A DNA stretch of 64,000 nucleotides from Erodium maritimum (lineage: Eukaryota > Streptophyta > Magnoliopsida > Geraniales > Geraniaceae): positions 42,666,638 to 42,730,637 of the forward strand of contig OY997589.1 in the NCBI GenBank assembly GCA_963921825.1, in the 5' to 3' direction. Made by a program: the position numbers and the translations under genes. Positions 33,297 to 45,552 of the stretch are shown here, one piece after another. The notes beneath the pieces were generated by a model. The model searched no databases. It worked only from the letters and a program-made list of their open reading frames with translations, and was not told where the DNA came from. Every line of letters starts with the position of its first letter. Positions within the stretch are counted from its first letter, which is position 1.

Positions 33297-36200
33297 TCAA
33301 CTCCTATCAAAAGAGACCAGAAAAGAGCGAGGAGCGACCAACCAAGTGCTAAAACTGGACTCCTCCACCAAATCACCCGCCATCCCGCAGGCACTGAAAC
33401 TATGAAGTTGGAGCTTAGAAACAACTACATCAACGGGCTCCAAATGTTGTCTGAAAACTGCTGAGTTACGCTGAAGCCAGATGTGCCAAAAACAAAGGTA
33501 AGCTACCTTAACCCATGACTTCCACCAACATCTCCTGCCTAGACCCCTCCAAGTTGACAAAGAGGAAACACAATCAAAAGGCACAACCCAAACAATGGAC
33601 CACCAAGCGAACACCTTAGACCAAAGTAACCAAGAATAATCACAATGGAGGAAAAGGTGCGAAGAGTCCTCAAAGAACCGAGAGCAAAAACAGCACATCA
33701 TGTCATAGAGGGAGATGGGAAGTCCACGTTCCTCCAAGAAGGTTTTGGTGAGAACTGCATCGTGAGCCAGTAACCACACCAAGGAGCTGTATTGGGCGGC
33801 AAATTCTTAACCCAAAGATAACCAGCCCAAGGAACATGAGAAGGATCAGAGTCTGATAAGAGCAGACAAGTAGCAGTAGTGGAGAAACCTGCTTCCCTCT
33901 GAGACCCAGTAACCTTGTCAAGGTCAGAACTCTAGACACAAGCCGAGCTCAAGAGCTCCATAAGCGAGGCTGAATCTTCCCATTCATAAGTAAAAAAGGA
34001 AAGAGCGACGATAAACAATTTTCCAAGAGTTATCCTACCACATCTCACCAATACGCAACCATTTGCCTGGACAAATAAGATAAAGCCGGGGATAGTGGTA
34101 CCGGAGAGCAACCGGGCCTATCCAAATATCCTGCCAAAAACGAATGCGTTCTCCACAACCAAGCCTCCAATGAAAACTCTGGTTTCCGAAGAGGCTCCTG
34201 AAAGACGGGTCATCAGATAAAGCCATGATGTGGTTAAAAAGGAAGGAGGAACCTGGTTTATCAAGGGAGGTGAGATCCCACTCAGATAAACTCCGACCAT
34301 ATTTGGCACACAAAACCCGCTTCCAAAGAGAATCCTTCTCGGAGGCAAAACGCCAGAACCATTTGGCCAACAAACTGTTATTGACCCTCTCCAAGCCTCG
34401 GATGCCAAGACCACCTTCAAGCTTAGGCCGGCATACAGAAGACCACCGAACCTTACAAAAAAACCCTAGAACGTGCCTTGTTATGCCAGAGAAAACGGCG
34501 CCTCCAAACCTCCAATTCTCGAATAACACCCTTTGGAGCCCTGAAAAGAGACATGAAAAAGATAGGCAATGCAGATAGGGTGGACTTAATCAAGACCAAC
34601 CTGCCAGGCAAAGAAAGATCCTTGGTATTCGAAAGAGCAAGGGAGCTCTTGAATTTCTGCACAACCAGATCCCAGAAAAAGATGCGCCTTGGATTAGCCC
34701 CCAATTTAAAACCAAGGTATTTGATAGGAAGAGATCCCACCAAACAACCCAGAGAAGAAGCCACTGATTCTGGGGAGAGAGACCGAGCATTCAAGATAAT
34801 AGCTGTGGACTTATCAAAATTGATCTTAAGCCCCGAACTGAGTTGGAAAGTGAGTCTTAAGCCTCAAGAGATCATCAACAGACCCTTTGGTAAATAGCAG
34901 AGTATCATCTGCAAATTGCAAATGCGAAATAACAGGTCCAAAAAAACCAACCCGAACCCCAGAAAATTCACCTAACCTGATACCTTCCTCCAAAACCTGA
35001 TGGAGGCCCTCTGCAACAATCAGGAATATAAAAGGTGAAAGAGGGCATCCCTGGTGAATGCCATTGAGGATTGGAAAATCCTTACTAGGTGAACCGTTCA
35101 CAAGAACTGCAACAAAGGCTCTGAAACAAGAACCCATCCAAGAACGCCACTTGGGTCCAAAATCCATGGCTTCCATGACCTTATCAATGTAATCCCAGTT
35201 CACCTTATCAAAGGCTTTCTCAAAATCAAGCTTGAGAACAATAATCTCCTCATTGGAGTGTCGTACCATATCATTAACCTCAGAAGCGATCAAGACTCCA
35301 TCAACTAGTTGCTTGCCTGCAACAAAACCTGACTGAGAGTCACTGATGATATCATTTAGGACCTGACGAAGTCGATTAGAGAGCACCTTTGCAAGGATTT
35401 TATAAGGCCCTGAGATGAAACTGATTGGCCTAAAATCCTTAATTCTGTCGGCATTGGGAATCTTGGGGATCAATGTGAGAAAAGTGTAGTTAATTCCCTT
35501 CCCAATAGCCCCAGAAGCGTGGAAATCAGAAAAGAATATGATCAAGTCAACTTTTATAATGTCCCAGCAAACTTTATAAAATAGCATAGAAAAACCGTCA
35601 GGCCCAAGGGCTTTCTCAGAGCCAAAATCACAAATAGCTGCGAAAATCTCATCAACAGAAAAAAGCTCTTCCAAAAAACAGGCTTGAAAGCCAGATAAAC
35701 GAGCAAAAGGAAGCCAAGGAAGTGGAACTCGAGAACCACTAGGCCTTGCAAAACGAAGCCTAAAATGTTCTGCAGCATGATCTTTTAACTCAACAGGATC
35801 TGAAAAGGAAACCAAACCTGATCGAAGGAATAGGATTCTCTTTCTGGCGTCTCTCAGATTCGCTATTTTGTGATAGAAACGGGAGCAAACGTCCCCGTGT
35901 TTGTGCCATTTTAAGCGAGCCTTCTGGCTCCAGATCCTCGCAAGTATCTTTTGCTTACGGATCAAAGAAACCCGAAGAAAGGAGCGTGACACACATTCGG
36001 CACCAGATAAATCCCTGTTATGATTCCAAAGCCTCAACTTCCCTATCAACTCGGCCAAAAACCTCGCTGCTCCAACGATGCAAATCAGACCTTAGTCTCT
36101 TTAATTTGAACCAAAGCATATAGCTTGCAGAACCTTGGCATTGATATGAATCCCAATAAGCCCGAACATCAGAGAAGAAATGCATATGTTCCACCCAAAC

Positions 36201-36932
36201 ATTTAAGAACCGCATGGGCTTGGGGCCCCAATTTACATCAGAAGAAGCCAAAGTAACAGAACGATGATCTGAGAGGGACCGAGGATGCCCGAAATGTTCC
36301 AGGTTCGGAAAAAGAAGCGTCGTTGCAGGAGAGATTAGAAAGCGATCCTGACGGGATGCTTTTGGTCCACCTCCATACCAAGTGAAGCGAGCCCCATGAA
36401 GAGTAATATCAACCAATTCCATGCCCTGGATGAACTCGGAGAACAAAGCACAGTCCGAAAGAGAGGTGGATGTATTGCGACGTTCATTTACATTCAGGAC
36501 CGAGTTAAAGTCCCCACCTGCAAAAACATACTCTCCAAACAACACTCTATCTTGGATTAGGAGCTCCCAGAGAGAGCCACGCCCTGCTAAAGAAGAGGGT
36601 CCATAAACGTTTAGGATAGAAAAAACAGAGCTTGAGGGGAGATGCAAACCCGACCAATACAGAGCTGATCCGATAGGTCTGGAGGAGGAGAGTCGAAACA
36701 CAGAGCACTTCCATGCAGATAGAACTCCACCCGAAGTCCCTTCAGCAGGAATGAAGCAATATTCCCAACCTAGATACAGACCACGATCTCGAAGGAAGCT
36801 AGAAGTAACATCACCAACCTTTATCTCATGAAGCAACACAAACTTAGGTCGAAGCGCAAGAAGAACGCGTCTGATATCTCTCCTCTTGTGAGGAGAGTTC
36901 ACTCCTCTCACATTCCATGAGAGGAGCTTCAT
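33297..36932 (-). pseudogene. LINE ORF2: endonuclease, reverse transcriptase, zinc-binding tail
   Basis: Starts MKLLSWNVRGVNSPHKRRDI at 36932 (APE-type endonuclease), with LHEIKV, GGDFNSVLN and LSDHRSVTL catalytic blocks. The reverse transcriptase frame (36058 down to 34826) carries EKALGPDGFSMLFYK, LIPKIPNADRIKDFRPIS, LDFEKAFDKVNWDYI, NGIHQGCPLSPFIFLI and LQFADDTLLF. Next are PIKYLGFKLGA (34794-34453), RFLW and GGLGIRGLERVNNSLLAKWFWRFA (34529-34035), and the terminal segment with HDAVLTKTFLEERGLP, CxFCxxFFEDSSHLFLHC (33782-33297). Frame changes occur near 36040, 34830, 34490 and between 34035 and 33780, so about four to five lesions. The FADD active site itself is intact. Confidence 0.9.
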
Positions 36933-37067
36933 TGCTCAATCAGAGCGAGAAGAGGTAGAGGAGGAGACATGAAAATTCGAACCTCCACCATCAACGAGGG
37001 CTTGATCAGAAAAATCCATATCTTCAATCAGGAGCCGGCTTGAGATCTGTACTTCCAGGTTCTCTAA

Positions 37068-38627
37068 CTATTCCTTGACGTCTCCACCAGTAGACAAAGC
37101 CTTGAAGCCAAGCTTTTTTACATAATCCCACATGTTAAGTGATGAGGGAGGGAGCTTAGAAGGACCGGAGACGCAGAACGATTTGCCGGAGATGCGAGAC
37201 TTGCGTTTCCCCGAAACAGGGGAGGTTCCTTGCAGCACACGCGATTCAGGTCTGTTGGATTTAATGGGCTTGGCGTTGAGAGGCATCACCGATAAGCCCA
37301 AAGAGGAGTCTGGGATAGCCACGGGATTACCAGAACCCAGGAAAGAGTCCTCATAATCTTGAAAACCCTGATCAGATAAGGGTGACCTATCCAAATCACC
37401 GTTTGAATTTGAATTTGCGAATTGGGCCACACGCGCCGACGAGCTTGGGCTAACCGGAGAGGACGGAGTAGCCGAAGATAACAAGGTGGACGCCGATCGC
37501 GGCTTGGGTAAGGGAACCAAATGAGCAGGGACAGGCCCTGCCCATAGATTAAAATGAGTTTCATCCAAGCAGAAAGTGAGATGACATGGAACCAAAAGAA
37601 CCTTGCGATGAACCAGAATGAAAAACCCTTCAAAATATTTACGCAAGACCTGTAGAACGGTGCCCAAAGCATTCCCGATCAATTGGAAGTTTTCGTAGCT
37701 TCATCCTTGAATAGGAAGCCCTGAAATCAATTGAAAGAAGCCCGCCCACGTGAAGAGCTCGCCATAAGGATGGACAATGTCAAACCAAGGAGCTATCTAG
37801 ACCAATCCATGTCTCGCTTAGAAGAGGAAATCATGTAGATTCTATTTCCAAAGCATTTTAAGTCAAAATGGGTCAATCCAGCAATCGAAAGAGCTTCTAA
37901 CAATGCTTCCGAGGAGGAAGAAAAGTGCGCACCATCAATCGCACTAGAGATGGCCAACTCTTTCAAACTCTCAACCTCTTTTCCAGAAACCGATGGAACA
38001 GAACTGGATTTGGAAGGTTCTCTCACAGGGAAAGAATGCTCTGTTTCAGGTATTGAAGGGGGATGGTTTCCAGGAAGAACGAGGATGACGCAGAGGATCC
38101 ATCCAAGCCTAAACCACCAGAAGCCTCCTTCCCGAGAAACGTTTTCCATTTAGGGCTTTGATCATCTGCAGAAAATCCTCGTGAGACTTAACATGGATGA
38201 AGCAAAAAGAGCGTCCTTTGGAGACGGAACGCTTGCTGAGGTAGATGCCAGAAATCCCTCCAAACTCAGAGAATAGCCTGTAAAGCCATGGTTCCTTAGC
38301 AAGCTTTGGGAAATTGGAGATAAAGAGCTTACGCGGATCCTCGTCGCGAGACCGAGGTCGAGAAGCAGAAGCAGATGCAGAGGACTTGTCAAGATGAGCT
38401 GCTGCGATGAAATGTGATACATGAGTCGTGGTCTCAAACTTGTTGATCAACGAGGCTACTTTGGAGTTTGGTACACCGTAGGGAAGGCCGAGACTATCGT
38501 GATCTCTCTGCATGGGAGTTGAAGCAAAGCGACCGGAGATGGTGCTCGAGGCCGGCGTCCAGTCCTCATCCTCGCCGTAGCTAGACCTAACCCTATATCT
38601 GACCACTCTCAATGGAGGAACGTCCAT
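37068..38627 (-). pseudogene. LINE ORF1 with an RRM domain
   Basis: The best start is MDVPPLRVVRYRVRSSYGEDEDW at 38627. An RRM follows: RKLFISNFPKLAKEPWLYRLFSEFGGISGIYLSKR then RSFCFIHVKSHEDFLQMIKALNGKRFSGRRLLV. A serine-rich middle continues in a second frame (38149-37793) and a C-terminal part in a third (37682-37068, with SPLSDQGFQDYEDSFLGSGNP and MWDYVKKLGFKAL). The RRM ORF1 type is known in plant L1 elements and would bind the element RNA. Two frame changes disable it. It differs from the DUF4283/CCHC ORF1 type seen elsewhere in this window. Confidence 0.82.
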
Positions 38628-38710
38628 CGCAATATTGTTAAGAAACTTTTTTTCTGGTAACTCATTACTATTCTGTAATGAGTAAATCGTCACCCAAAAG
38701 TGTTTTAGCA

Positions 38711-40027
38711 ACTGCCAAGCACATTAAAGCACAGTGAAAAGTGAAAAAACTAATTCGAATTTTTTAGGATATAATTATTTTATTAATATGGCTAAAAGAC
38801 GATAAAAATGCAGTAATGGTAAGAAATAAAGGGGTGAGACAAAAATCTTGACCCATAGGTACCAGACGTTAACCATATAACTAGATACCAGTTATTCCAG
38901 GGACAACTATTGGTGAACAGACCCCAAGTGAGTGGCTACTTAGTTGCAACTTATGTAAATCATTTCCTGACTCGACCTGAAAATGTCTGTGATAATTGAT
39001 AGGGGGCATTTGAAGGGAAAGTGGGCATCTAGGATAACGCTAGTAAACAGGGGAACTAAGATGCCGGGTTTGCATCGAACTTGACAAGAGGAGTTGTGCA
39101 TCCCCACATACACCTCAGGGGTGTTAGAGTTGAGGCATGTTGTGGCTCCTCCGGGGCACCTCATTATGCCCTTTCAGTCTTAACAACTACTGATTCCACT
39201 GTCCCTGACCCCGAGTAGGGGTGTCAAGGTCCCGATCCAACGATGGGGATGGAGCGACCGTGCACCGAAAGACTGGTGCGGCGATTACGGTGGAAAAGGA
39301 AGGAGTGGCGGTGGCGGCTCTAGGGTAGTATTGGTGGCTCTAGTGGCATCGGAGGGGGTGGTGGTGACATCGCTAGTATAGGCGGATGCAAGCCTGGGAG
39401 AAGGGAAACAAACTAATTGTGAATCCACGGTCCCCAATGCATATGGCAGATAATGGCTGGATGACAATCGTTACATCGGAGAAGGATATGGGTCGATGGT
39501 GGAGGCGAAACGATCGATAATGATGCCCACAAAATCGACCTGCACGAGACCGGTGTGGGCATCATAGAGGATGTATGGGATTGCTGCACTAGTAGAGGAG
39601 GTGAACGTAACGAGGCCCGAGAAAGGAGCTACGAGCGAAGGCTAGTTTGAACCCCACAAGGGGGGGGGGGGAATAGAGAACGATGACATGCTCGACAACA
39701 ACGTAGGAGACAAAGGCGTATACAACAGAGAGGTGGAGGAGTGGGACGGAGAGCCTTCTTCCTCGGGTGCGGCGACTTAGGAAAGCCCACGGTAGAGCTG
39801 AGGGCTTGGTCTCGAGTGTCTCGGACAGGGGATCCGCGTGAGGAGTAATGGGTGGGGACAAAACTAACAACATCATCAAGTAGATTGCTGGTGAGGAGAA
39901 CATGAAAATATAGATAAGAGAATAGAGCGGCCATGAAGAAGAAATGAGTTGGAGAGAAAGTGAGAACGACTATAAAAAAGAAAGGAGGAACCCTAAGCCA
40001 CAATTAAAAAGTTAACAAATTCAATTT
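38711..40027. other. Unassigned DNA; AT-rich then GC-rich
   Basis: 38711-39230 shows no feature. 39230-39990 is GC-rich, with open minus-strand frames of 60-124 codons that lack any motif I can name, and an 11-base G run near 39661-39671. It may be another retroposon body, since the minus strand opens with a leader-like GGCTTAGGGTTCCTCC near 39990, but no tail or target duplication was found. Confidence 0.35.
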
Positions 40028-40870
40028 GTATTTTTTTAACGAATGGTGCAATTTTATTACTTGAAATCGATTACACTATCGTGCAACGGGGAACAGACTC
40101 CCCGACCACCAGAAAATCAGTATTAACGAACAATAGTTCACTGATCCTTTTAATATCATAACCGTCACAAACGGTATTTTGATGCCTCTTGGGCAAGGAA
40201 AGAAGACGTTGAGGAGGAACGAGGTATCGGTGATCCTGAGGGACCTCGACGATAGGGTACCGGAGATCATGAGGGACCTCGACGGTAATGGTGATGGTGG
40301 GAGGCAACGCATCGTTTGGGGACCTCTCCCAGAGCCAGTTCATGATGCTTAGGTCGTAGATCATTCCTCTCGGCGGGGCATCTTCCCCGCTTGTAGGAGG
40401 GGCCATAGCGAGGTCTTGGCAAACCCTAGAAACCGCGCCGCCCGGGGGAGGGGGGCCAGAGAAAGGTCTTGGCCAAGCGGTTGGGTCGGCGGAATAGGGT
40501 TTGGAGGGCGGAAGCCGAGGAGGACGGTGCGTGCAAAGGACGTAACTGGGGGACGTCGCAAGGGCCACCTCTTCTTGGCGTCGCGGTGGGGGATGGAGCA
40601 GTTGCTCCCATAGAGAAGGAGGCCACATCATCGATACACCCGGGCCATGGAGTGGGAGGACCGGGAGCACCAGCGTAGAGGAAGACAAAGCCAGAACCGA
40701 GGGTGTAGCTTATTTCCGTCGACGACTCTTATCCCCAACACCGAGAATGGTCTGCGAGGGACAAGATGGTAGCAGAGGGGCATCACCGGCTGGGACAACT
40801 CAACGATGAGGACAAGAGAGCACCATAACTCAGACGGCTAGGGTTAGGAAAGAGCTCTCAACGGAGATAG
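40028..40870 (-). mobile_element. Candidate non-autonomous retroposon, reverse strand
   Basis: The left edge is a T-run (40030-40036), that is a 3' A-tail on the minus strand. The right edge on the minus strand has GAGAGCTCTTTCCTAACCCTAGCCG, close to the leader GCTCTCTAGACCAAACCCTAGCCGCC of the retroposon at 10211. A 205-codon minus-strand frame (40688-40071) fills the body, is rich in Pro/Ser/Arg and has no recognised domain. No clean target duplication was found. Confidence 0.4.
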
Positions 40871-42364
40871 AACTTTTGGTGTTGTATCTTTTAATGATTC
40901 TCAATGTTTGTTTAGCACTTGTACTTTAACATTTACAAAAAAAAAAACACTTAATTCACATCACAAAAAAAAAACATCGCGACTTGAAAAGAAGGTGAGA
41001 TGTGTGTTTGTGATAGAATTGATGTATGGGTGAATGTCATCGATCCCCCTGGGAAGCTTTTTCCCGAAATCTGATGGTTTGCATGTTCCCGACAAGGTCT
41101 GTGTGTCAAAGGTATGATGGAGTTTCCTTAAACAGAAAGAGATGTTGTGGTCAGTTCCAAGCGTTACAAAGAGGTAGGAGACCACCCAAACTTTCCATTT
41201 ATAGCAGTTCAGGACACACACCTGTATACTTACAAACCCACAATAACACTTCACCCTCTACTGTGCTCCCTCCCTCCCACTACTTTTCTTTTTTGTCATT
41301 TCTTTTCACTATTTCATTCGCATATGTTCACTATTTTTTTCTTATTACAATTATGTAACAGTAAAATGTGAAAAATATAAATCATCACCAGATCTGTAGC
41401 CTCCTTGTTCCTCAACATATGCACATTCTGTGTTTTTTTTCTTTTCTTTTGTATTGACTTAAAAATTATTTATGAGGATTGTCTGACATTTATTTGTGTA
41501 GACTATTTAATTATGTACACAGGCTTAAACAAAAAGGTAACAGAAGTAAATGTTTTTTAAAATTTGGAAAAACAAATTTATACTGTTAGAATGATTTAAA
41601 TCATGATATTCTAACAAACAAGAACATTTCTTTTCACTTTGTTACCGTTGTCTTTCATTTATATTTCTTATAATATATTGAGTCTTTCTATATTTTCTAT
41701 TGCTTGTTGAAACTAGTAAGTATGTAAATCTGTTATGGGTTTTCTTCAGGAAACAACAGTTTTTGAACTTTTATTTTCACACTACACTGTTTGGACTTAT
41801 TTTTTCACATCCTAACTCTATGATAACTTATTTTTTTTACATTCTTTTAGCGTTAATTTTTATAAATTGTGTTAGGATGTGAAAAAATAAGTCAGAATAG
41901 TAAAATGTGAAAATGAAAGTCAAAAAACCGTTATTTTCTGTAGTTATCCCATCTATAATCTTATCTTTGTTTTGTATGTTCTACGTCTTACTTGCTGTGT
42001 ATACTTTCATGGCGGATATGTAGTATATTAAAAAAAATGAATCATTTAAAAAAAGAAGTTAATTTTTTATATATATTATATATTAAGAAAATATCAATTT
42101 TTAACCTAGTTTTCAGAACATACTTGTTCTCAAAGAAGTGATCCAAAGAAATATGAATTAGTGAGCTGAAAAAGAAAGAGAGCATAGTTGAGGATGAGAA
42201 GAGTGTATGGATTGGATTATTGTAGAAGAGTAAAAGCACACGATGAAGTTGTAGTACTCGAGTAGGTTAGAGAGAGAAAGGGTTGTACCAACAATAAGAG
42301 TCATTGATGGGAACATGGAGACATCTGAATCACAGAAAAAATGTAAATGAAACTGTACTGCTAC

Positions 42365-42403
<39 letters not shown>

Positions 42404-43429
42404 TTCTCATGAGTTAAGTCAGATACTGATTACTACTGAACCGAATTGAATTGCAATGACTCAGTACTAACATTATAGCATATCATTATAGCATTACATG
42501 TTCCTCTTCTTCTTATTCTTGTCATTGTCGTTCTCAAGAAGAACATCATGACTTGTAAGGACCCATGTCATCACCTTTATCATTACAAATGTGTGTGCAT
42601 TGAAACCATCTTTTTGGAGATCTTTCTTTCAGATGCAACTTTTCAGCTCTGCCCCACACGCTCTCATTTGGACCTAAATGTTTTGTCCCAAAACACTTGT
42701 CCATGTTACTTTTCTTGCTCTCACTAATGCAACGCATTGATGTGGGTTGTAAGGGAATCAATACCCTATTCCCCTGCTGCACCACTCCCCAATACTCTCT
42801 ATGCCAGCATAAAATAAGTAGAGATGGTTGGGTTTTCATAAGATTTAGTTGTATAAAACTTCGTCCTAAAAAAGTTTAGAGAGCTTGGGATAGCCTAAGG
42901 ATACGGGGTCTCTGAACTTCCTAGTCTTGGAGTGTGTTTCTTGTCTTATTTATCTTGATGAAATTTATTTACTCGGTTCCAAATACCAACAGGTATAAGT
43001 TTGCTAAATTATATCTTCGAAATTATCACAATCACTGTACAACAGATAGATCATAAATGACGCGACGGTATGTTTGAACATGTCGGTCTTAAATACATGT
43101 ATTGGAACTAAAAAAGTTTTTGGCGAAACAAGATTACGTTATTACTATTGCATATGGAGATTACATAAACGCAAAGAATCGGGATATGAATGTTGACACT
43201 TCAAATATGATAATTTGAACTCTCTGATCTTATAATTATAACCGAAACAAACTCGGTATTGAAACTTGTGACCATCGCCAAGATTAAGAAACCATAACCC
43301 TTATAATGACCAATTGTGGCTCGACTTGGGGAACTTGTTACATGTGATGAGTGTGATAGTAGACCAGAGATCTTAGTAATTCATGGAAGAGTTCAGTTAA
43401 CTAGTATTAACAATGGAGGAGTCGGGACG
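40871..43429. other. AT-rich intergenic DNA with an (AT)n(GT)n microsatellite
   Basis: No gene recognised. A compound microsatellite of AT then GT repeats is at about 42365-42403. A minus-strand frame at 42546-42839 (97 codons, with DKCFGTKHLGPNESVWGRAEKLHLKERSPKRWFQC) has plausible protein composition but no family I can name; its mirror frame is also open, so it may be chance. Confidence 0.5.
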
Positions 43430-43864
43430 CTTTTCTTCCCCAGCTTCACCGTCCCATAAGGTCACTAATTTACCTTGACGAGACTATTTTCCAGACTTCG
43501 CTTGATTCTCATGGGGCTCTTTTTCAGAAACGATATCAGTCATACCCAAGGAGCTTTTCCTAGTTGCGATCTTCTTTGACTCGATGGATGGCTGTTTGGG
43601 TACTTTCTTCCCTTTCTTGGCCTTCCCAGAAGCCAGCTTCTCCCCTAGTTGTTCCATGGAGAGCGTGGATGGAGACTCTTGGGGTAAGGCACACTAGTTG
43701 ATCTCAATGGGTGCTTGTTACGTCTGCTTGTGGACTAGGCATGGGTCAAGTGTTGTCTGTCCCGCCTAACTATGGGATAGACAGGATATTAGCTGTCATA
43801 CCTAACATACCTCCTCAAGAAGAACCATCCTTTGTCTTCACCCCGTCTTGGGGTTGGTTGGTAG

Positions 43865-45552
43865 TGTTAGTCTTAGTGCCCGTAGTTCAATCCTAAATGT
43901 CCAAATGTATATATCATCGTTAGCAATAAAATTAAAGCGGCTTTATTTTACTTATGTGTTGGAGTAATATATCGATGTGTGCTCTGATCTATGCCCACCA
44001 TGCGAATAGAACAATAGATCGAGATAGATCACACTCGATGGGTCCCTAGTCAACAAAGCTTCACTAGAAGCGACTAGTATGAAAGATGGCTCTTTATGGC
44101 TTACGTTCTGTTAGTCATTGGAATGAGATTCTGGAGTCTGATCATAGATATCATGTGGGACATGATATTGGACGACCCGCCCTGAATATGTGCCATAGAT
44201 TAAGTCATGAACATATTCAGTGTCGTAGCTTGTCATGTATCCTTAGACTAAGGAGTCTTTGTGATCGCTATGTAGTCAACAACTGAGTTTGACCTGAGCC
44301 TAACGTTGTCCGTAACAGGGCTTCCATAACGGCCAGGATTGGCTTGGGGACGGTCTACATGAGTGACACGAAAGGCGGCTAAGGGATTTATCCCTCATAC
44401 TGAGGTATGGGAAAGATATCGGTTCTCGGCCGCTTGATCGAGAGTGACTGAAAGAATAGCATGGCCATGCACATGATAATGGGTATCATATATTCAGTCA
44501 TCTCACATATCAAGGAACAGTGATTGAGAATAGTAAGGATGACGGCTCTATGCCTTATCTCAATCAGGATATCGGAGATAAAAGGATAATGAAAGGGACG
44601 ACGGAAAGGTTAGAATCGACAGGGTCGATTCGCTATGCAGTGTCAGGCAATACGAAAGTCTCGTTAGTTGCCACTTAAATAGGATCAAGTAAAATGGGAT
44701 TTTACATTGATCTATTGACATGCATAAACCTAAGGGTCACACCGGAGGATGAAACTCATTGAAACATTTATGGAGAATGGCCAAAAGGGAGTTGTCTCGG
44801 GACATGACCAAAACTGGGTTTTGGGTCATGTGCCCGTAAGTGAATAGGACTTTACGGATCGAGACAAGGCTTGGAGTCTTGGGATTGATCGCGTCGGATA
44901 ATGTTGGACATTTCCGGTATGGAAGGCTTGGAGGCGATGAGCGAATCACGGGACCTCGTTGGAAATGGCCACGGGCCATGTTCCAAGAGGCCCATGAAAG
45001 GCCCATGAAACCAAGGCCCATGGAACTAATTAATCAAGTCTTGATTAATTAGTACTAAGTAAGCAAGACAAGGATTAAGGTGTTGGTGATTCACCACCTA
45101 ACCCAATCTTGTCTTGCCATACTTTGTCCTATTTACACCTTACTTGTCACCATGCTTGTCCTATGCCTGTAGTTGGACGAGTATGGGGTTTGTTATGTTT
45201 AAGTCATCTTTTTTCAACATAACAAACACAAGACAAGAATAGGAAACACATTTTCTCTCCCTCTTCCATGGCCATTTCGGGTTTGGCTAGTTTCCACCTC
45301 CATTTTTGTGTTCTTGAGTCCTCAAAGAGAAGAACTACGTGACTTTGATTCCCATGTGGATACGTAGGCGTCTTGGAGACTCAAGCCAATCATTCGTTAC
45401 CCGGTGTTCTTGTTTTGGTAAGAACTAGTGCCGGATTTTTCTCTTGTGAATCCATTCTTTGTTAGTTGTTTCATGGTTTTAATCGTCTCTTGGTTTTCAT
45501 TGATTTTCCGCTGCGATTTGGTTCATCTCCAACCCTACCTCGAGACCCAACA
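43865..45552 (+). repeat. Copia B 5' LTR
   Basis: 1688 bp, starting TGTTAGTCTTAGTGCCC and ending CGAGACCCAACA, followed after one base by the tRNA primer-binding site. It holds a large amount of text shared with all other copia LTRs of the window. Apparent open frames inside (for example the 70- and 94-codon mirror frames near 44737-45052) recur in every copy and are LTR sequence, not genes. Confidence 0.95.

Larger units (their letters stand above)
33185..38710 (-). mobile_element. LINE (L1-type, RRM-bearing ORF1), nearly full length
   Basis: A minus-strand non-LTR element. ORF1 (about 37068-38627) is followed by ORF2 with endonuclease (36018-36932), reverse transcriptase and a zinc-binding C-terminus (to 33297), and a 3' end ACCAGCACTTATCAAAAAATAAAAA at about 33185-33205. 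All expected parts of a roughly 5.5-kb element are present. Both ORFs carry frameshifts, so it is inactive. The 5' edge near 38710 is approximate and no target duplication was found. Confidence 0.88.

Noticed and set aside
40071-40688. 205-codon minus-strand frame as a host gene
   Set aside because: No family recognised, GC-rich with several overlapping open frames, and it lies in a candidate retroposon.
42546-42839. Small conserved gene of 97 codons on the minus strand
   Set aside because: No homologous family recognised, no promoter or splice context, and the opposite strand is also open in part. Kept only as a remark in the intergenic entry.
44737-45052. Mirror open frames of 70 and 94 codons found also near 13751, 51517 and 53040
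   Set aside because: They recur only inside copia LTR copies at the same LTR position; shared LTR text, not conserved genes.
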